Source: Lonsdalea populi
Lineage (GTDB): Bacteria > Pseudomonadota > Gammaproteobacteria > Enterobacterales > Enterobacteriaceae
NCBI RefSeq assembly: GCF_015999465.1
Contig: NZ_CP065534.1
Location: 62,001 to 126,000 of the forward strand
Direction of reading: 5' to 3'
DNA length: 64,000 nt
Positions 45,400 through 57,057 of this stretch are shown here, piece after piece; position 1 is the first letter of the stretch; the number at the start of each line of letters is the position of its first letter. The notes beneath the pieces were generated by a model that was given only the letters and a program-made list of their open reading frames with translations, was not told the origin of the DNA and did not search any database. Position numbers and translations under genes: made by a program.

Positions 45400-45719
45400 C
45401 GTGTGAACAAAACCGCCTGCGATTGGCGTCGCGGCGTTTACGGTTTTAGCGCAGTCATGCATTGTGCGACGCTATGTGTTCATCCTTAGCATAATCGCTG
45501 TCAGCCGGCCGTACTTCAAATAGGAAAGTTTCCCTGCGGCAGCGCGTCGGGTCGTGTGGCGGGGCGCGGAAGTCAGATGCTATCGGCCAAGGGGAGCAAA
45601 CGCTGAACGTTTTACCTCAGGGGATATTCCCCGGTCGTCGTCCAAAGGCCGGTTGGCTTAGAGGACGCGGTTTTCGGTTTGTCGCCGGGTATTCATCCAT
45701 CATCACAGGAGAAGTTGTC
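45400..45719 (+). other. Long spacer between the rph attenuator and pyrE
   Basis: About 320 bases with no recognisable gene. In E. coli the pyrE start follows the attenuator closely; here the long spacer could hold a second pyrE promoter. I found no convincing hexamers. AGGAGA precedes the pyrE ATG. Confidence 0.4.
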
Positions 45720-46361
45720 ATGAAAGCCTATCAACGCCAGTTTATTGAATTCGCACTCAGCAAGCAGGTATTAAAGTTCGGCGAGTTTACGCTGAAATCC
45801 GGGCGCACCAGCCCCTATTTCTTCAATGCCGGGCTGTTTAATACGGGTCGCGATCTGGCCTTGCTGGGGCGGTTTTATGCCGCGGCGCTGATGGACGTCG
45901 CTATCGAATTCGATGTGCTGTTCGGGCCAGCTTACAAGGGCATTCCCATCGCGACGACGACGGCGGTGGCGCTGGCGGAACATCACGATCGCGATATGCC
46001 CTACTGTTTTAATCGCAAGGAAGCCAAAGATCACGGCGAAGGCGGCAGGCTGGTCGGCAGTCCGTTGGCTGGGCGCATCATGCTGGTCGACGATGTCATC
46101 ACGGCGGGCACGGCAATCCGCGAGTCGATGGATATTATTTCCGCGCAGGGCGCGTCGCTGGCGGGCGTACTGATTGCTTTAGACCGTCAGGAGCGAGGAC
46201 GCGGCGAGCTTTCCGCCATTCAGGAAGTAGAACGAGATTACGAGTGCAAAGTGATTTCCATCATCACCCTGAAGGATCTTATCGCCTATCTGCAGGAGAA
46301 GCCGGAGATGGCGGAGCATCTGGCCGCAGTGCAGACCTATCGCGATCGTTACGGCGTTTAA
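45720..46361 (+). CDS. pyrE: Orotate phosphoribosyltransferase
   Basis: Joins orotate and PRPP to form OMP in pyrimidine synthesis. The 213-aa protein has the type I PRTase motif [16 protein letters not shown] and the [13 protein letters not shown] loop whose lysines act in catalysis. Length equals E. coli PyrE. AGGAGAAGTTGTC precedes the ATG. Control is likely by the UTP-sensing attenuator after rph. Confidence 0.97.
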   Translation: MKAYQRQFIEFALSKQVLKFGEFTLKSGRTSPYFFNAGLFNTGRDLALLGRFYAAALMDVAIEFDVLFGPAYKGIPIATTTAVALAEHHDRDMPYCFNRKEAKDHGEGGRLVGSPLAGRIMLVDDVITAGTAIRESMDIISAQGASLAGVLIALDRQERGRGELSAIQEVERDYECKVISIITLKDLIAYLQEKPEMAEHLAAVQTYRDRYGV

Positions 46362-46418
46362 CCGTGTGGCAGCGCCGCCGGCGAGCGGTGCTGCCATTCA
46401 TCGTCCCAGCGTTTAACT

Positions 46419-47015
46419 TTATGCGAGCTGGGCGGCCAGCATCGGCCAGCGAAGTTCGAATTCCTGGGTGGGGAGAAAGCGAAACTCCGAACGGGTATAT
46501 CGCGACAACATGCCTTCACAAAAGGCTAATAGTTGGCTGGCGAGCAGCGTTTCGTCATTCTTGAACGGCGCTCCGCCGCGCATTTTGTGTTCCCGCAACA
46601 CCTGCTTGATCTGCGATTCGATGCGGTCGAACAGTTGGTTGATCCTGCCCTGCAGGCGGTCCTGTTCGAACATCAACGCGTGGCCGGTCAGAATGCGGGT
46701 CAGACCCGGATTTTTCTCGGCGAATCCCAAAATCAGCAGCAAAATTAGACGAAGACGATTAAACGTTTCCTTTTCATCCTGCAAAATCAGGTTGATACGG
46801 GTTGTCAGGCTGTCTTCGATAAATTCGATCAGGCTGTCGAACATGCGGGTTTTACTGGGAAAGTGCCGGTAAAGCGCCGCTTCAGATACACCGACGTTTG
46901 CAGCCAGCTTCGCGGTGGTGATCCGTTGACTGCCGTCGCTGGATTGCAGCATCTGCGCCAGCGCCTGCAAGATTTCCTCGCGACGGTTCCTTTTCGTATT
47001 TTCTTTCTCTGCCAT
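46419..47015 (-). CDS. slmA: Nucleoid occlusion factor SlmA
   Basis: A 198-aa TetR-family protein that binds SBS sites on the chromosome and blocks FtsZ rings over the nucleoid. The helix-turn-helix is in [20 protein letters not shown] (about 33-52). It matches E. coli SlmA along its length. The ATG at 47015 ([16 protein letters not shown]) was chosen over an in-frame start at 47054. It is convergent with pyrE, as in E. coli. Confidence 0.96.
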   Translation of the reverse strand: MAEKENTKRNRREEILQALAQMLQSSDGSQRITTAKLAANVGVSEAALYRHFPSKTRMFDSLIEFIEDSLTTRINLILQDEKETFNRLRLILLLILGFAEKNPGLTRILTGHALMFEQDRLQGRINQLFDRIESQIKQVLREHKMRGGAPFKNDETLLASQLLAFCEGMLSRYTRSEFRFLPTQEFELRWPMLAAQLA

Positions 47016-47121
47016 GTCTGAAAAGACCCTTGATAAAGATTCAGCTGCCCACACCAGATAGCGCCACAGTCGTGGTTACACGCTGTGGTTTATAAATTTT
47101 TTTCGAAAGAATAGATGTGGA

Positions 47122-47580
47122 TCAGTGACGGCCCGAATGACCGAAACCTCCATCGCCCCGTTCACTGTCGGCGAATGCGTCAACCAGATTGAATTCAGCC
47201 TGAACGACTGGCACGAAGACCATTTGCGCGATGCGCTCGCCGGGTTCTATCGTAAACGGCGTCGAGCTCCGGTTCCAGACGGACACCATCAACTGGCCCT
47301 GATAGTCGGAGTCGATCAGCCCGACCAGATTGCCCAGCACCACGCCGTGCTTATGGCCCAAACCGGAACGAGGCAAAATCACCGCCGCCAGCGAAGGGTC
47401 GCCGATATGAATAGCCATACCGGTCGGCAGCAGGGTGGTTTCGCCCGCGCCAAGTTCTACGGTGCTATCCAGACAGGCTCGCAGATCCAGACCGGCGGAA
47501 CCCGGCGTGGCATATGTCGGCAACGGGAATTCCTGTCCGATGCGGGGATCGATGATTTTTACGTCAATTTTTTTCGTCAT
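47122..47580 (-). CDS. dut: dUTP diphosphatase
   Basis: Hydrolyses dUTP to dUMP, which keeps uracil out of DNA and supplies thymidylate synthesis. The 152-aa trimeric enzyme has all five motifs, among them [39 protein letters not shown] and the C-terminal [13 protein letters not shown] chose the ATG at 47580 (MTKKIDVKI). It overlaps the coaBC end by 17 bases, as in E. coli. Confidence 0.97.
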   Translation of the reverse strand: MTKKIDVKIIDPRIGQEFPLPTYATPGSAGLDLRACLDSTVELGAGETTLLPTGMAIHIGDPSLAAVILPRSGLGHKHGVVLGNLVGLIDSDYQGQLMVSVWNRSSTPFTIEPGERIAQMVFVPVVQAEFNLVDAFADSERGDGGFGHSGRH

Positions 47581-48790
47581 ATCGGCTGACAATCTCGTCA
47601 ATTAGCTGTTGGCCCAGGAGACGCTTGCTGCCGAGCGGCAACTGTTTGTCTCCCTCGCGCCAGAAAAGGTGCAATGCATTGGTTTTCGCATTGAAGCCGC
47701 GGTCGGCTTGGGACACGTCGTTTGCGCAGATTAAATCCAGTTTTTTGCTGGCCAGTTTCTGCCGCGCGTATTCTTCCACATTAGTGGTTTCGGCCGCAAA
47801 CCCGACAACATAAGGCCGATGCTCCTTCATCGCCGCGACGTCGGCGATGATATCCGGATTTTTGACCAGGGTGACAGTCATTTCATCACCTTGTTTTTTG
47901 ATTTTTTCGCGCTCCACGTTTTTTGCCCGATAGTCCGCAACGGCGGCGCAGCCGATCACGATGTGCTGTTCGTGGGCGGCGGACACGACCGTTTCATGCA
48001 TTTCCAGCGCGCTGGCGACGTTGATACGTCTTACCCCGTTGGGCGTCGGCAGATTGACCGGACCCGCTACCAGCGTAACGTCCGCGCCGCGCGCCGCGGC
48101 CGCTTCGGCAATGGCGAATCCCATCTGACCGGAGCTGTGGTTGCTGATGAAACGCACCGGGTCCAGCGCTTCTCGCGTCGGGCCTGCGGTGATCAAAACC
48201 TTCAGATGCTGTAGATCGGCGGTTTGCGCGAAAAATTGCTTCGCCTGTTCCACGATATCCAACGGGTCGAGCATTCTGCCGGGGCCGACGTCGCCACAGG
48301 CCTGGCTGCCGCTGTCCGGCCCCCAGACATGCACGCCGCGTTCGGTCAGCCGCGCGAGGTTGTCCTGCGTCGGAAGAGCGCGATACATCTGTTGATTCAT
48401 CGCCGGCGCGACGGCCAGCGGCGCGGCACTGGCCAGACAGGCGGTAGTCAGCAGGTCGTTGGCCATGCCGGCCGCCAGCCGGGCGATAACGTCAGCCGAT
48501 GCGGGGGCGATAATCACCAAATCCGCCCATTTTCCGAGCGCGATATGTCCCATCGCGGCTTCGGCGGCCGGATCCAGCAAGTCGTCCGCCACCGGATAGC
48601 CGGAGATGGCCTGAAGCGTGAGCGGCGTGATGAACGCTTTGGCGGCAGGCGTCATCACCACACGCACCTCTGCGCCTTCATCCCGCAGGCGGCGGACCAG
48701 ATCGGGGCATTTGTAGGCGGCGATACCTCCGCTGATGCCCAGTACGATATGTTTGCCGGCGAGCGCGAGCAGACTGGAGAGTTCCGTCAT
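47564..48790 (-). CDS. coaBC: Bifunctional CoaBC (Dfp) of coenzyme A synthesis
   Basis: The 408-aa protein joins 4'-phosphopantothenate with cysteine (CoaB, C-terminal half, CTP-dependent) and decarboxylates the product (CoaC, flavoprotein, N-terminal half). Visible motifs are [10 protein letters not shown] near the start, [16 protein letters not shown] and the CoaC signature APAMNQQMY; the CoaB half carries [20 protein letters not shown] and [18 protein letters not shown] chose the ATG at 48790 ([13 protein letters not shown]) with the family start in view. It is divergent from radC. Confidence 0.96.
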   Translation of the reverse strand: MTELSSLLALAGKHIVLGISGGIAAYKCPDLVRRLRDEGAEVRVVMTPAAKAFITPLTLQAISGYPVADDLLDPAAEAAMGHIALGKWADLVIIAPASADVIARLAAGMANDLLTTACLASAAPLAVAPAMNQQMYRALPTQDNLARLTERGVHVWGPDSGSQACGDVGPGRMLDPLDIVEQAKQFFAQTADLQHLKVLITAGPTREALDPVRFISNHSSGQMGFAIAEAAAARGADVTLVAGPVNLPTPNGVRRINVASALEMHETVVSAAHEQHIVIGCAAVADYRAKNVEREKIKKQGDEMTVTLVKNPDIIADVAAMKEHRPYVVGFAAETTNVEEYARQKLASKKLDLICANDVSQADRGFNAKTNALHLFWREGDKQLPLGSKRLLGQQLIDEIVSRYDEKN

Positions 48791-48984
48791 CGTTTTGTCC
48801 GAGTGTAAGCTAAAGAAAGTGTCGGGCATTTTACCATAAGCGTCCGAAGGAAACGGAATCTTGTCACGGGGGACCTGTTGCAACGACAGATTGCGCGCCG
48901 CCTCGCATCTTTTCCTCCGGCCCCTCGTTCGCCCATTTTCCGCATGCCAGAATGCCTCCAAGACGCAGGGTAGGAGACACTATC

Positions 48985-49650
48985 ATGATGTGGCTAGACG
49001 GACAGGCGCCGAGGGAAAAACTGATACGGAAAGGGGCCTGCGCATTGACGGATACAGAACTGCTCGCCATTTTTCTACGTACCGGTTTGCCGGGGACGCA
49101 CGTTATGCAGCTGGCGGAAAATTTACTCAACCAGTTTGGGTCGCTGCATCAGTTGATGACGGCGGAGCAGAGCCAGTTTCGTAAGGCTCGCGGCATCGGG
49201 CCCTCCAAGTATACGCAGCTGCAGGCGGTGGGAGAGCTGTCGCGGCGGCTGTTTTCGTCCCGATTAGCACGCGAAGACGCTATGATCAGCTCGGAGGTGA
49301 CGCTGCAATATTTGCAGTTACTGCTGGCGCACCGCGAACGCGAAGTTTTTTTAGTCCTTTTTCTAGACAATCAGCATCGTGTCATTCGCCATCAGGAGAT
49401 GTTTGCTGGTACGATTAACTGCGTAGAGGTGCACCCGCGAGAAATTGCTCGTGAGGCGCTGAAGGCGAATGCGGCAGCGTTGATTTTGGCGCACAACCAT
49501 CCGTCGGGAAAGGCAGAGCCCAGTCAGGCTGACCGCGCCATTACGGAACATATCGTCAAAGTATGCCAATTGTTGGACATCCGCGTGCTTGATCACCTGG
49601 TTATCGGGCACGGTGAGTACGCCTCTTTTGCCGAGCGCGGGTGGATTTAG
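48985..49650 (+). CDS. radC: RadC-family JAMM-domain protein
   Basis: A 221-aa protein with an N-terminal helix-hairpin-helix region ([14 protein letters not shown], about 67-80) and a C-terminal JAMM/MPN metal site in [18 protein letters not shown]. Despite its name, a role in DNA repair is not proven. GGAG lies 8 bases before the first of two adjacent ATGs. As in E. coli, it stands between coaBC and rpmB. Confidence 0.95.
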   Translation: MMWLDGQAPREKLIRKGACALTDTELLAIFLRTGLPGTHVMQLAENLLNQFGSLHQLMTAEQSQFRKARGIGPSKYTQLQAVGELSRRLFSSRLAREDAMISSEVTLQYLQLLLAHREREVFLVLFLDNQHRVIRHQEMFAGTINCVEVHPREIAREALKANAAALILAHNHPSGKAEPSQADRAITEHIVKVCQLLDIRVLDHLVIGHGEYASFAERGWI

Positions 49651-49693
49651 GGCATATTTCGGCGATCCTGAGGGATCTTTAGCTGTTCGGGAC

Positions 49694-49722
49694 TTGAGCG
49701 CATACGCTTCAGAGCGTATACT
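49694..49722 (+). promoter_or_regulatory. Sigma-70 promoter of rpmB-rpmG
   Basis: TTGAGC (49694-49699) and TATACT (49717-49722) are 17 bases apart. Transcription would begin near 49729, which leaves a leader of about 160 bases before rpmB. Confidence 0.7.
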
Positions 49723-49755
49723 ACGCCACCTTTGAGAATCTTGGGTGTGGCGTTA

Positions 49756-49822
49756 AGAGCCTATCTCAGCAGGTTTCCCCTGATGACGGAGTCTTTTCAG
49801 TGAAGTTGCTGAGATGGGCTCT
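49756..49822. repeat. Long inverted repeat in the rpmB leader
   Basis: AGAGCCTATCTCAGCA (49756-49771) and TGCTGAGATGGGCTCT (49807-49822) are inverted with one mismatch out of 16, around a 35-base loop. It lies wholly inside the rpmB transcript leader. It could be a mini transposable element (the GAGCC ends resemble insertion-sequence tips) or an RNA structure for L28 control; nothing decides between these. Confidence 0.6.
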
Positions 49823-49867
49823 AGAGCCTGACGAGGCGGCCAACACCCTATACGAAGCTCGAGCTGA

Positions 49868-50125
<258 letters not shown>

Positions 50126-50133
50126 GGAACTGA

Positions 50134-50304
<171 letters not shown>

Positions 50305-50320
50305 TTTTAGTGGATTATCA

Positions 50321-50348
50321 AAAACCCGGCTTCGGCCGGGTTTTTTTT
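50321..50348 (+). terminator. Terminator after rpmG
   Basis: AAAACCCGGC, TTCG loop and GCCGGGTTTT form a strong stem with a UUCG-type tetraloop and a run of eight T residues. Confidence 0.93.
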
Positions 50349-50412
50349 GTGTCTGCAATTGGCGAATACGGCTGTGGTAGAGTGTTGGCCATGACTTTTC
50401 TCGGGAGGAAAC

Positions 50413-51222
50413 ATGCCTGAATTACCAGAGGTGGAAACCAGCCGCCGGGGTATCGAACCCTATCTGGCCGGACATACCATTCTGCACGCCGAAGTGCGCA
50501 ATGCGCGCCTGCGCTGGCCGGTATCCCCTGAGATTATGTCGTTGAGTGGTGAACCGGTGCTCAGCGTACAGCGTCGCGCTAAATACCTGCTGATTGAGCT
50601 GACTCGCGGTTGGATTATCGTCCATCTCGGCATGTCCGGCAGTTTGCGCGTGCTGCCCGAATATGTGGAACCCGGCAAGCATGACCATGTTGATCTGGTT
50701 CTGGACAGCGGCAAGGTGCTCCGCTACACCGACCCACGCCGCTTCGGCGCCTGGCTGTGGAGTGCGGACCCGGCGACGAGTTCCGTGCTGGCGCATTTAG
50801 GACCGGAGCCGCTCAGTGATGCATTCAGCGGTGACTACCTGTTCCAGAAAGCGCGGGGCCGCCAGACGCCGATAAAGCTCTGGATCATGGATAATAAGCT
50901 GGTGGTTGGCGTGGGTAACATCTACGCCAGCGAATCCCTGTTCAGCGCGGGCATTTTGCCGGAGAGAGCCGCTGGCACGTTGAGCGAGGCTGAGTTCCAC
51001 CTATTGGCGGCCACCATTAAGAAAGTGCTGCTACGCTCCATTGAACAGGGCGGAACCACGCTGCGGGACTTCCTGCAGTCGGACGGCAAACCGGGCTATT
51101 TTGCGCAGGAACTGCAGGTCTACGGGCGCAGCGGCGAGCCTTGCCGCCACTGCGGGACGTTGATTGAAAGTCTGAAGCAAGGGCAGCGCAGCACGTTCTT
51201 TTGCCGCAGCTGCCAGCGCTGA
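50413..51222 (+). CDS. mutM: Formamidopyrimidine-DNA glycosylase
   Basis: Removes 8-oxoguanine and ring-opened purines from DNA and nicks the site. The 269-aa protein keeps the catalytic N-terminus PELPEVE (P2, E3 after Met removal), K57-type lysine in [10 protein letters not shown], and the C-terminal zinc finger CRHCG...CRSCQ. GGGAGGAAAC precedes the ATG. It is convergent with coaD, 7 bases apart, as in E. coli. Confidence 0.97.
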   Translation: MPELPEVETSRRGIEPYLAGHTILHAEVRNARLRWPVSPEIMSLSGEPVLSVQRRAKYLLIELTRGWIIVHLGMSGSLRVLPEYVEPGKHDHVDLVLDSGKVLRYTDPRRFGAWLWSADPATSSVLAHLGPEPLSDAFSGDYLFQKARGRQTPIKLWIMDNKLVVGVGNIYASESLFSAGILPERAAGTLSEAEFHLLAATIKKVLLRSIEQGGTTLRDFLQSDGKPGYFAQELQVYGRSGEPCRHCGTLIESLKQGQRSTFFCRSCQR

Positions 51223-51229
51223 CGACGCG

Positions 51230-52471
<1,242 letters not shown>

Positions 52472-52472
<1 letters not shown>

Positions 52473-53749
52473 TATTGTCTCCGCGGAGGTAGGTAGGGTT
52501 CCAGGAGTTTTAGCAGACTTTGCAGCGCGCCCTGATTTTTATGCAGTACCTGCACCGCGTGACGCCCGTAATACTGGCGATAGTCATCGTCGGAGAGAAG
52601 ATTACTGACCTGTTCGACCAATGAGGCGGTGTCCGTCACCGTGATCAGGCCGTCGGACTGCTGCAATCGGGCGCAAATATCTTTGAAGTTGAACGTATGT
52701 GGGCCCATCAGCACCGGGAGCGCATGCGCTGCGGGCTCCAGCGGGTTATGCCCGCCGCGTCCTATCAGGCTGCCGCCGACAAAGGCCAGGTCGGCGATGC
52801 CGTACAGCAGCATCAGTTCGCCCATCGTATCGCCGATGACCACCTGCGATGAGGCCGAGGGGATAGCGCCTTCGCTGCGCAGGGTATATTCGAGACCGGC
52901 CTTGCTGACGATGGTTTTGGCGTCGTTAAAACGCTCCGGATGGCGCGGCACCAGAATCAGCAGCAGGTTAGGGAAGGTCTTCAGCAGTTCGTAGTGCGCA
53001 TCGACGATGATCTTTTCTTCGCCGTCGTGAGTGCTGGCTGCGATCCACACCGGGCGCTGTGAGGCCCACTGGCGGCGCAGCGTCACGGCTTTCGCCGCCA
53101 GCTCCGGCGTGACGGAGATATCGAATTTCAGGCTGCCGGTGACGTTCAGCTGTTTACGCTTAAGGCCCAGTGAAATAAACCGCTCGCCGTCTTCCGCATT
53201 CTGAACGGCGATCAGGGTGATGCGTCGCATCAGGGTACGCATCAGTTTGCCCAGCTTTTTGTAGCCGGCGGCGGAGCGTTCGGAAAGACGTGCGTTGGCG
53301 ATAACCAGCGGAATATGACGCTGATGCAGGGCATCGATCATATTGGGCCAAAGCTCGGTTTCCATTACAATGACCAACCGTGGCTGAACGTGATTCAAAA
53401 AGCGCTTCATCGCGCCCGGTAAATCATAGGGCAGATAGACGTGGTACACGTCTTTGCCGAAGGCGGATTGCGCGCGTTCCGAGCCGGTCGGCGTCATCGT
53501 GGTGACGGTGATGGGCAGCGAAGGATAGCGGTAGCGTAAGGCTCTCACCAGCGGTACAGCGGCCAGTGTTTCTCCCACGGAGACGGAATGCAGCAGGATA
53601 CCTTCCGGTTTTACGGTGTCTTTGTAGAAGCCATAACGTTCGCCCCAGCGTTTGCGATAGGCAGGGATTTTGCGGCCGCGGAGCCAAAGACGGATCCAGA
53701 TAAAAGGCTGGATAAGGTAAAGCAGAAAGGTATACAGCAGCTGTAACAT
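52472..53749 (-). CDS. waaA: Kdo transferase WaaA
   Basis: Inner-membrane-anchored enzyme that adds two Kdo residues to lipid IVA. The 425-aa GT30 protein has one N-terminal membrane helix (about 1-22), [20 protein letters not shown], the acceptor-side glutamate E60 region in this segment, and the C-terminal [20 protein letters not shown] nucleotide-sugar site. It starts the waaA-waaE-coaD operon. Upstream lies the 1-kb AT-rich gap. Confidence 0.96.
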
Positions 53750-54777
53750 AAGTATCGATATTTAAGTCAGAGATAGCGAATTCTATATATTTATAGCCGC
53801 TAAATCTATCACTTACGATAGCGGAGACTGCGATATCCTTTTTTTTACAGGGATGTGTAATGCTCAATCAATCAATATGTTGCAACTATTGCGCCTTGTC
53901 GCCATTAGAACGTAAATCACTGTAATATCGGGACTTTATAATGCGGTGTGTCGTGAGTTTCTTCTCAAGAATGTTATGAGAAAATTATATAATTCATATA
54001 AATAAAATTTGAGAATTGCGCTACAAATTATACCTTGAATTAATAACGCCATACTGGCGTTATCGAACGTCGTCATTATTGGAAAAGGACTCAATAATAG
54101 GCGAGTATGTTCTGTGTTTAATGATTATTTTTTCAGTGTCTCCGTTTGCTATTTTAGCCAATATTCCTCGTTTTTATTTACCACCATAAAATAATGCGTC
54201 GAAAGCATTTTAGTCTTTTTCTTCCCTTAATGACTGTATTGCCGTCCTAAGAGACCCTATCAGTCTATAGGTTCTTTGACAATGAATTAGAGATAAACCT
54301 TCTTTCACTAAAATCATGTAAATAATTGAATTATAAGTATCATCATTGAGTGGTTATTGATTATAAAAAGACGTTATCATTTTAGTATGACATTGGCGTG
54401 ATGCGATAATTCCTAGTCAAAATACGGGCTCTTGCTCTCAGTCGTATATTCCTGTTTTATCGATGCCGAGTCTATTTTGGCGAGAAGAATGACGCAAAAA
54501 TAGAGTCTATACTGACTCCCAACATTATTTCTTATGACGGCCTATTTTCTTCCAATGAGAAAAAGAAACAAAATATCCATATTCGCCTATTTTTCTGTGA
54601 ACAATTGACGATGCCAGTCCGTCGATGCGGATCCAGGAGGGCGTTATATCCCTCTCTTTCAGATAAATCCCGACATCGCCGCAGTGCATGAAAGGCGAAG
54701 CAGAACGTTAATAAACACGGGAGAGACATTTTTTCTTACGCTGCCGTTGCGACGGGACGGAAAGCCGTAAGAATGTG
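53750..54777. other. AT-rich gap of about 1 kb inside the LPS core locus
   Basis: GC content is visibly lower than in all LPS genes around it. I found no coding frame that resembles a protein. It has two hairpins without T tails: TAACGCCA-TAC-TGGCGTTA at 54044-54062 and an imperfect one near 54247-54273. The waaA promoter must lie at its left end. In related species wabH, or another core gene, lies close to waaA, so this is either a degraded gene or foreign DNA. Confidence 0.55.
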
Positions 54778-54798
54778 AGCGGCCCGTTTGGGGCCGCT
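54778..54798 (-). terminator. GC-rich hairpin after wabH
   Basis: AGCGGCCC and GGGCCGCT pair around GTTTG, 7 bases past the wabH stop. No T run follows on the minus strand, so termination strength is uncertain. Confidence 0.45.
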
Positions 54799-54804
54799 TT
54801 GCCG

Positions 54805-55926
54805 TTATCGAGAGGGTAAGTGGGACGGTTGACGCATCCCGAGAGCGAGATAAGCCGCGCATATAGAGTCGATGCGGTAGCGCTCGAGCAGGGACTTATC
54901 AATTGCCGGAGGAGAGGCCAGCACCGACTTCAGCGTTTCCGCCAGCGAGTCGGCGGACAGCTCCGCCAGACCTTGGGCCAGCGGACCGGTCAGTATTTCT
55001 TCCGGCCCTCCTGGGCAGCGTGTGCTGACGACCGGCGTTCCACAGCTCAGCGCTTCAACCAGCACGTTGCCGAAGCCTTCGCTGTCGGAACTCAACACCA
55101 GCAGGCGGGCATGGCGGATATAAGGGTAGGGGTTGTCGCAGAACCCTTGAAAAATAACGCGATCGGCCACGCCCAACTCGACGGCCAGCTGCCGTATGCG
55201 CTGTACTTCCTCGTCCCGGCCTTTTCCCAACAAGACCAACGGCATCTCGATGCCGCTCAGCGCATAGGCACGAATCAGACGGTCGTGACGTTTGTTCGGA
55301 TGGAAACGACCGACGTGCACCAGATAATCCGTCCCGGCGCGTTCGCAGGGCTGGTCAGCCAGTGCGGCAATCGCCGCAAAATCAAACGGGTTGTTGATGA
55401 CCGCCGCGTTGGAAGGCCGTACCTGAAAGGCGCTTTGTAAATCCGACAGTACCGCCTGAGACACCGCAACGATATTGCGCTGCTGGTAGACCTGCTGAAT
55501 TTTAACCCGTTTCAACCAACGGGAGAGGCCGGTCCGATGGCCAAGATACGAGGGAGAAAACATGCCGTGCAGGCAGAACCAGACTTTGTCGGGATTCAGC
55601 GCCCGGCTGCGAGCCACAATACGGTCGGTCTTGTGCAGGTTTGACAACACCAAATCGAACGGACCCTGCTGCGCTTGCGCACCTTGAATTGCCTTATCCA
55701 GCATCGCAGCGCGGCGGCGAAGCTCGGTGAGCTTGCGCCAGGGCGCACGGCTATGGTCGACGATCGTCTGATAATCCACGCCTTCCGGCATCGGATATTC
55801 GCAGACGTCGCGCAGCGAAAAAAGCGAAACCTGGTGCTGCCGGGCGACCAAGCCGGCCGCCAGCGTCAACACCACTTTTTCTGCGCCGCCGCCGGGCAGA
55901 CCGTCGATGATCATCAAGATTCGCAT
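54805..55926 (-). CDS. wabH: LPS core glycosyltransferase WabH-like (GT4)
   Basis: A 373-aa GT4 enzyme with IDGLPGGGAEKVVLTLA at the start and the C-terminal SSDSEGFGNVLVEALSCGTPVVS donor-binding motif (E-x7-E). In Klebsiella WabH moves GlcNAc onto the galacturonic acid added by WabG. It is the third gene of the waaQ-wabG-wabH operon, 3 bases after wabG. The name rests on order and general resemblance; the sugar could differ here. Confidence 0.78.
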   Translation of the reverse strand: MRILMIIDGLPGGGAEKVVLTLAAGLVARQHQVSLFSLRDVCEYPMPEGVDYQTIVDHSRAPWRKLTELRRRAAMLDKAIQGAQAQQGPFDLVLSNLHKTDRIVARSRALNPDKVWFCLHGMFSPSYLGHRTGLSRWLKRVKIQQVYQQRNIVAVSQAVLSDLQSAFQVRPSNAAVINNPFDFAAIAALADQPCERAGTDYLVHVGRFHPNKRHDRLIRAYALSGIEMPLVLLGKGRDEEVQRIRQLAVELGVADRVIFQGFCDNPYPYIRHARLLVLSSDSEGFGNVLVEALSCGTPVVSTRCPGGPEEILTGPLAQGLAELSADSLAETLKSVLASPPAIDKSLLERYRIDSICAAYLALGMRQPSHLPSR

Positions 55927-55929
55927 GCG

Positions 55930-57057
55930 TCAGTCCAATAGGGTTTGATAGAGCGAGATCAGCTGCTGAGAGAGCTTCTGCGGCGATGCGTCGATAATGC
56001 GCGCGCGCGCCGCGTCGCCCATGCGGCTGCCGGGTGCGGCGGCGGGCAGCGTCATAACGGCGTCGGTCAGCGCCGGGATGTCCAGCGCGTCGCAGACGAA
56101 ACCATTTTCCCCGGCCCGGATGAATTCCGATCCGCCGCAGGTCGTGGTCGTGATGACCGGCAGTCCGCAGGCCATCGCTTCCAGAATCACGTTGGGGAAA
56201 GGGTCGTAGAGCGTCGGCAGCAACAGGCCGTCGGCGGCATGATAGTAAGGCTGTGGATCTTTCTGCATACCGGTAAAGCGTACTCGCGATTTGCATCCCA
56301 GTGAGGCCGCCAGCGCCCGGTATTGACGTTCCGCTTTATCCTGCCCGACGACGATCAGGTAGCGGTCCGTCCCGGCGATGGCCCGGATGGCCGCCGCCAG
56401 CCCTTTGCGTTCGAAGCCGGATCCGACGTAAACCATCACGCAGGCGTCATGCGGCAGCGCCAGCGCGGTGCGCATTGCCCGGCGCTGCGACTCTTCTGCG
56501 GGTAAAAAGCGTGTGCTGTCGATGGCGTTGTAAATCACATGGATCTTGTCCGCGTTGAGGCCGAACTCTTCGATAATTTCCTGTTTAATCAGTTCTGCGT
56601 TGCAGATGACCGCTTTCAACTGCGGCGCCCGATACATATCGCTTTCCGCCTGCATGACATAGCGATGGAACCGGTTGGCAAAGAGTAGCGGTTTGCGCCA
56701 GGCGGGCAGCAGACGTGCGCGCTGCATTAGCCAGCGACGATGAACGCCGTCGCCGGCGCGATAAATGTCGCATCCTGCGATACGTTCGTGGCTCTGCACC
56801 AAATCGAACTGCTCTTGCTGCCACAGGGCGCGGGCGGCGTCGGCGAATCCGCGCTCACGCCCGACTCGGGTCCAGTAGCGGGGATTACACAGGTGCAAAT
56901 GCCAGTTTGGCTTCTTTTCACCCTGCCACTGACGCGTAATAACGTTCAGCTGTAAATCTTGATCTTCCAGCGCCTCTAGCGCGCGGCTTACAAAGCGTTC
57001 TGCGCCGCCGTCCGGCCGATATTTTTGCCGCACGATGGCGAGGCGAAAATGACTCAT
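55930..57057 (-). CDS. wabG: LPS core glycosyltransferase WabG-like (GT4)
   Basis: A 375-aa GT4 enzyme. It starts FRLAIVRQKYRPDGGAERFV and has DLVQSHERIAGCDIYRAGDG and the donor motif PTLYDPFPNVILEAMACGLP. WabG of Klebsiella moves galacturonic acid onto heptose II, and the match at these blocks is close. E. coli WaaG is a paralogue that adds glucose. It overlaps waaQ by 4 bases. Confidence 0.85.
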   Translation of the reverse strand: MSHFRLAIVRQKYRPDGGAERFVSRALEALEDQDLQLNVITRQWQGEKKPNWHLHLCNPRYWTRVGRERGFADAARALWQQEQFDLVQSHERIAGCDIYRAGDGVHRRWLMQRARLLPAWRKPLLFANRFHRYVMQAESDMYRAPQLKAVICNAELIKQEIIEEFGLNADKIHVIYNAIDSTRFLPAEESQRRAMRTALALPHDACVMVYVGSGFERKGLAAAIRAIAGTDRYLIVVGQDKAERQYRALAASLGCKSRVRFTGMQKDPQPYYHAADGLLLPTLYDPFPNVILEAMACGLPVITTTTCGGSEFIRAGENGFVCDALDIPALTDAVMTLPAAAPGSRMGDAARARIIDASPQKLSQQLISLYQTLLD

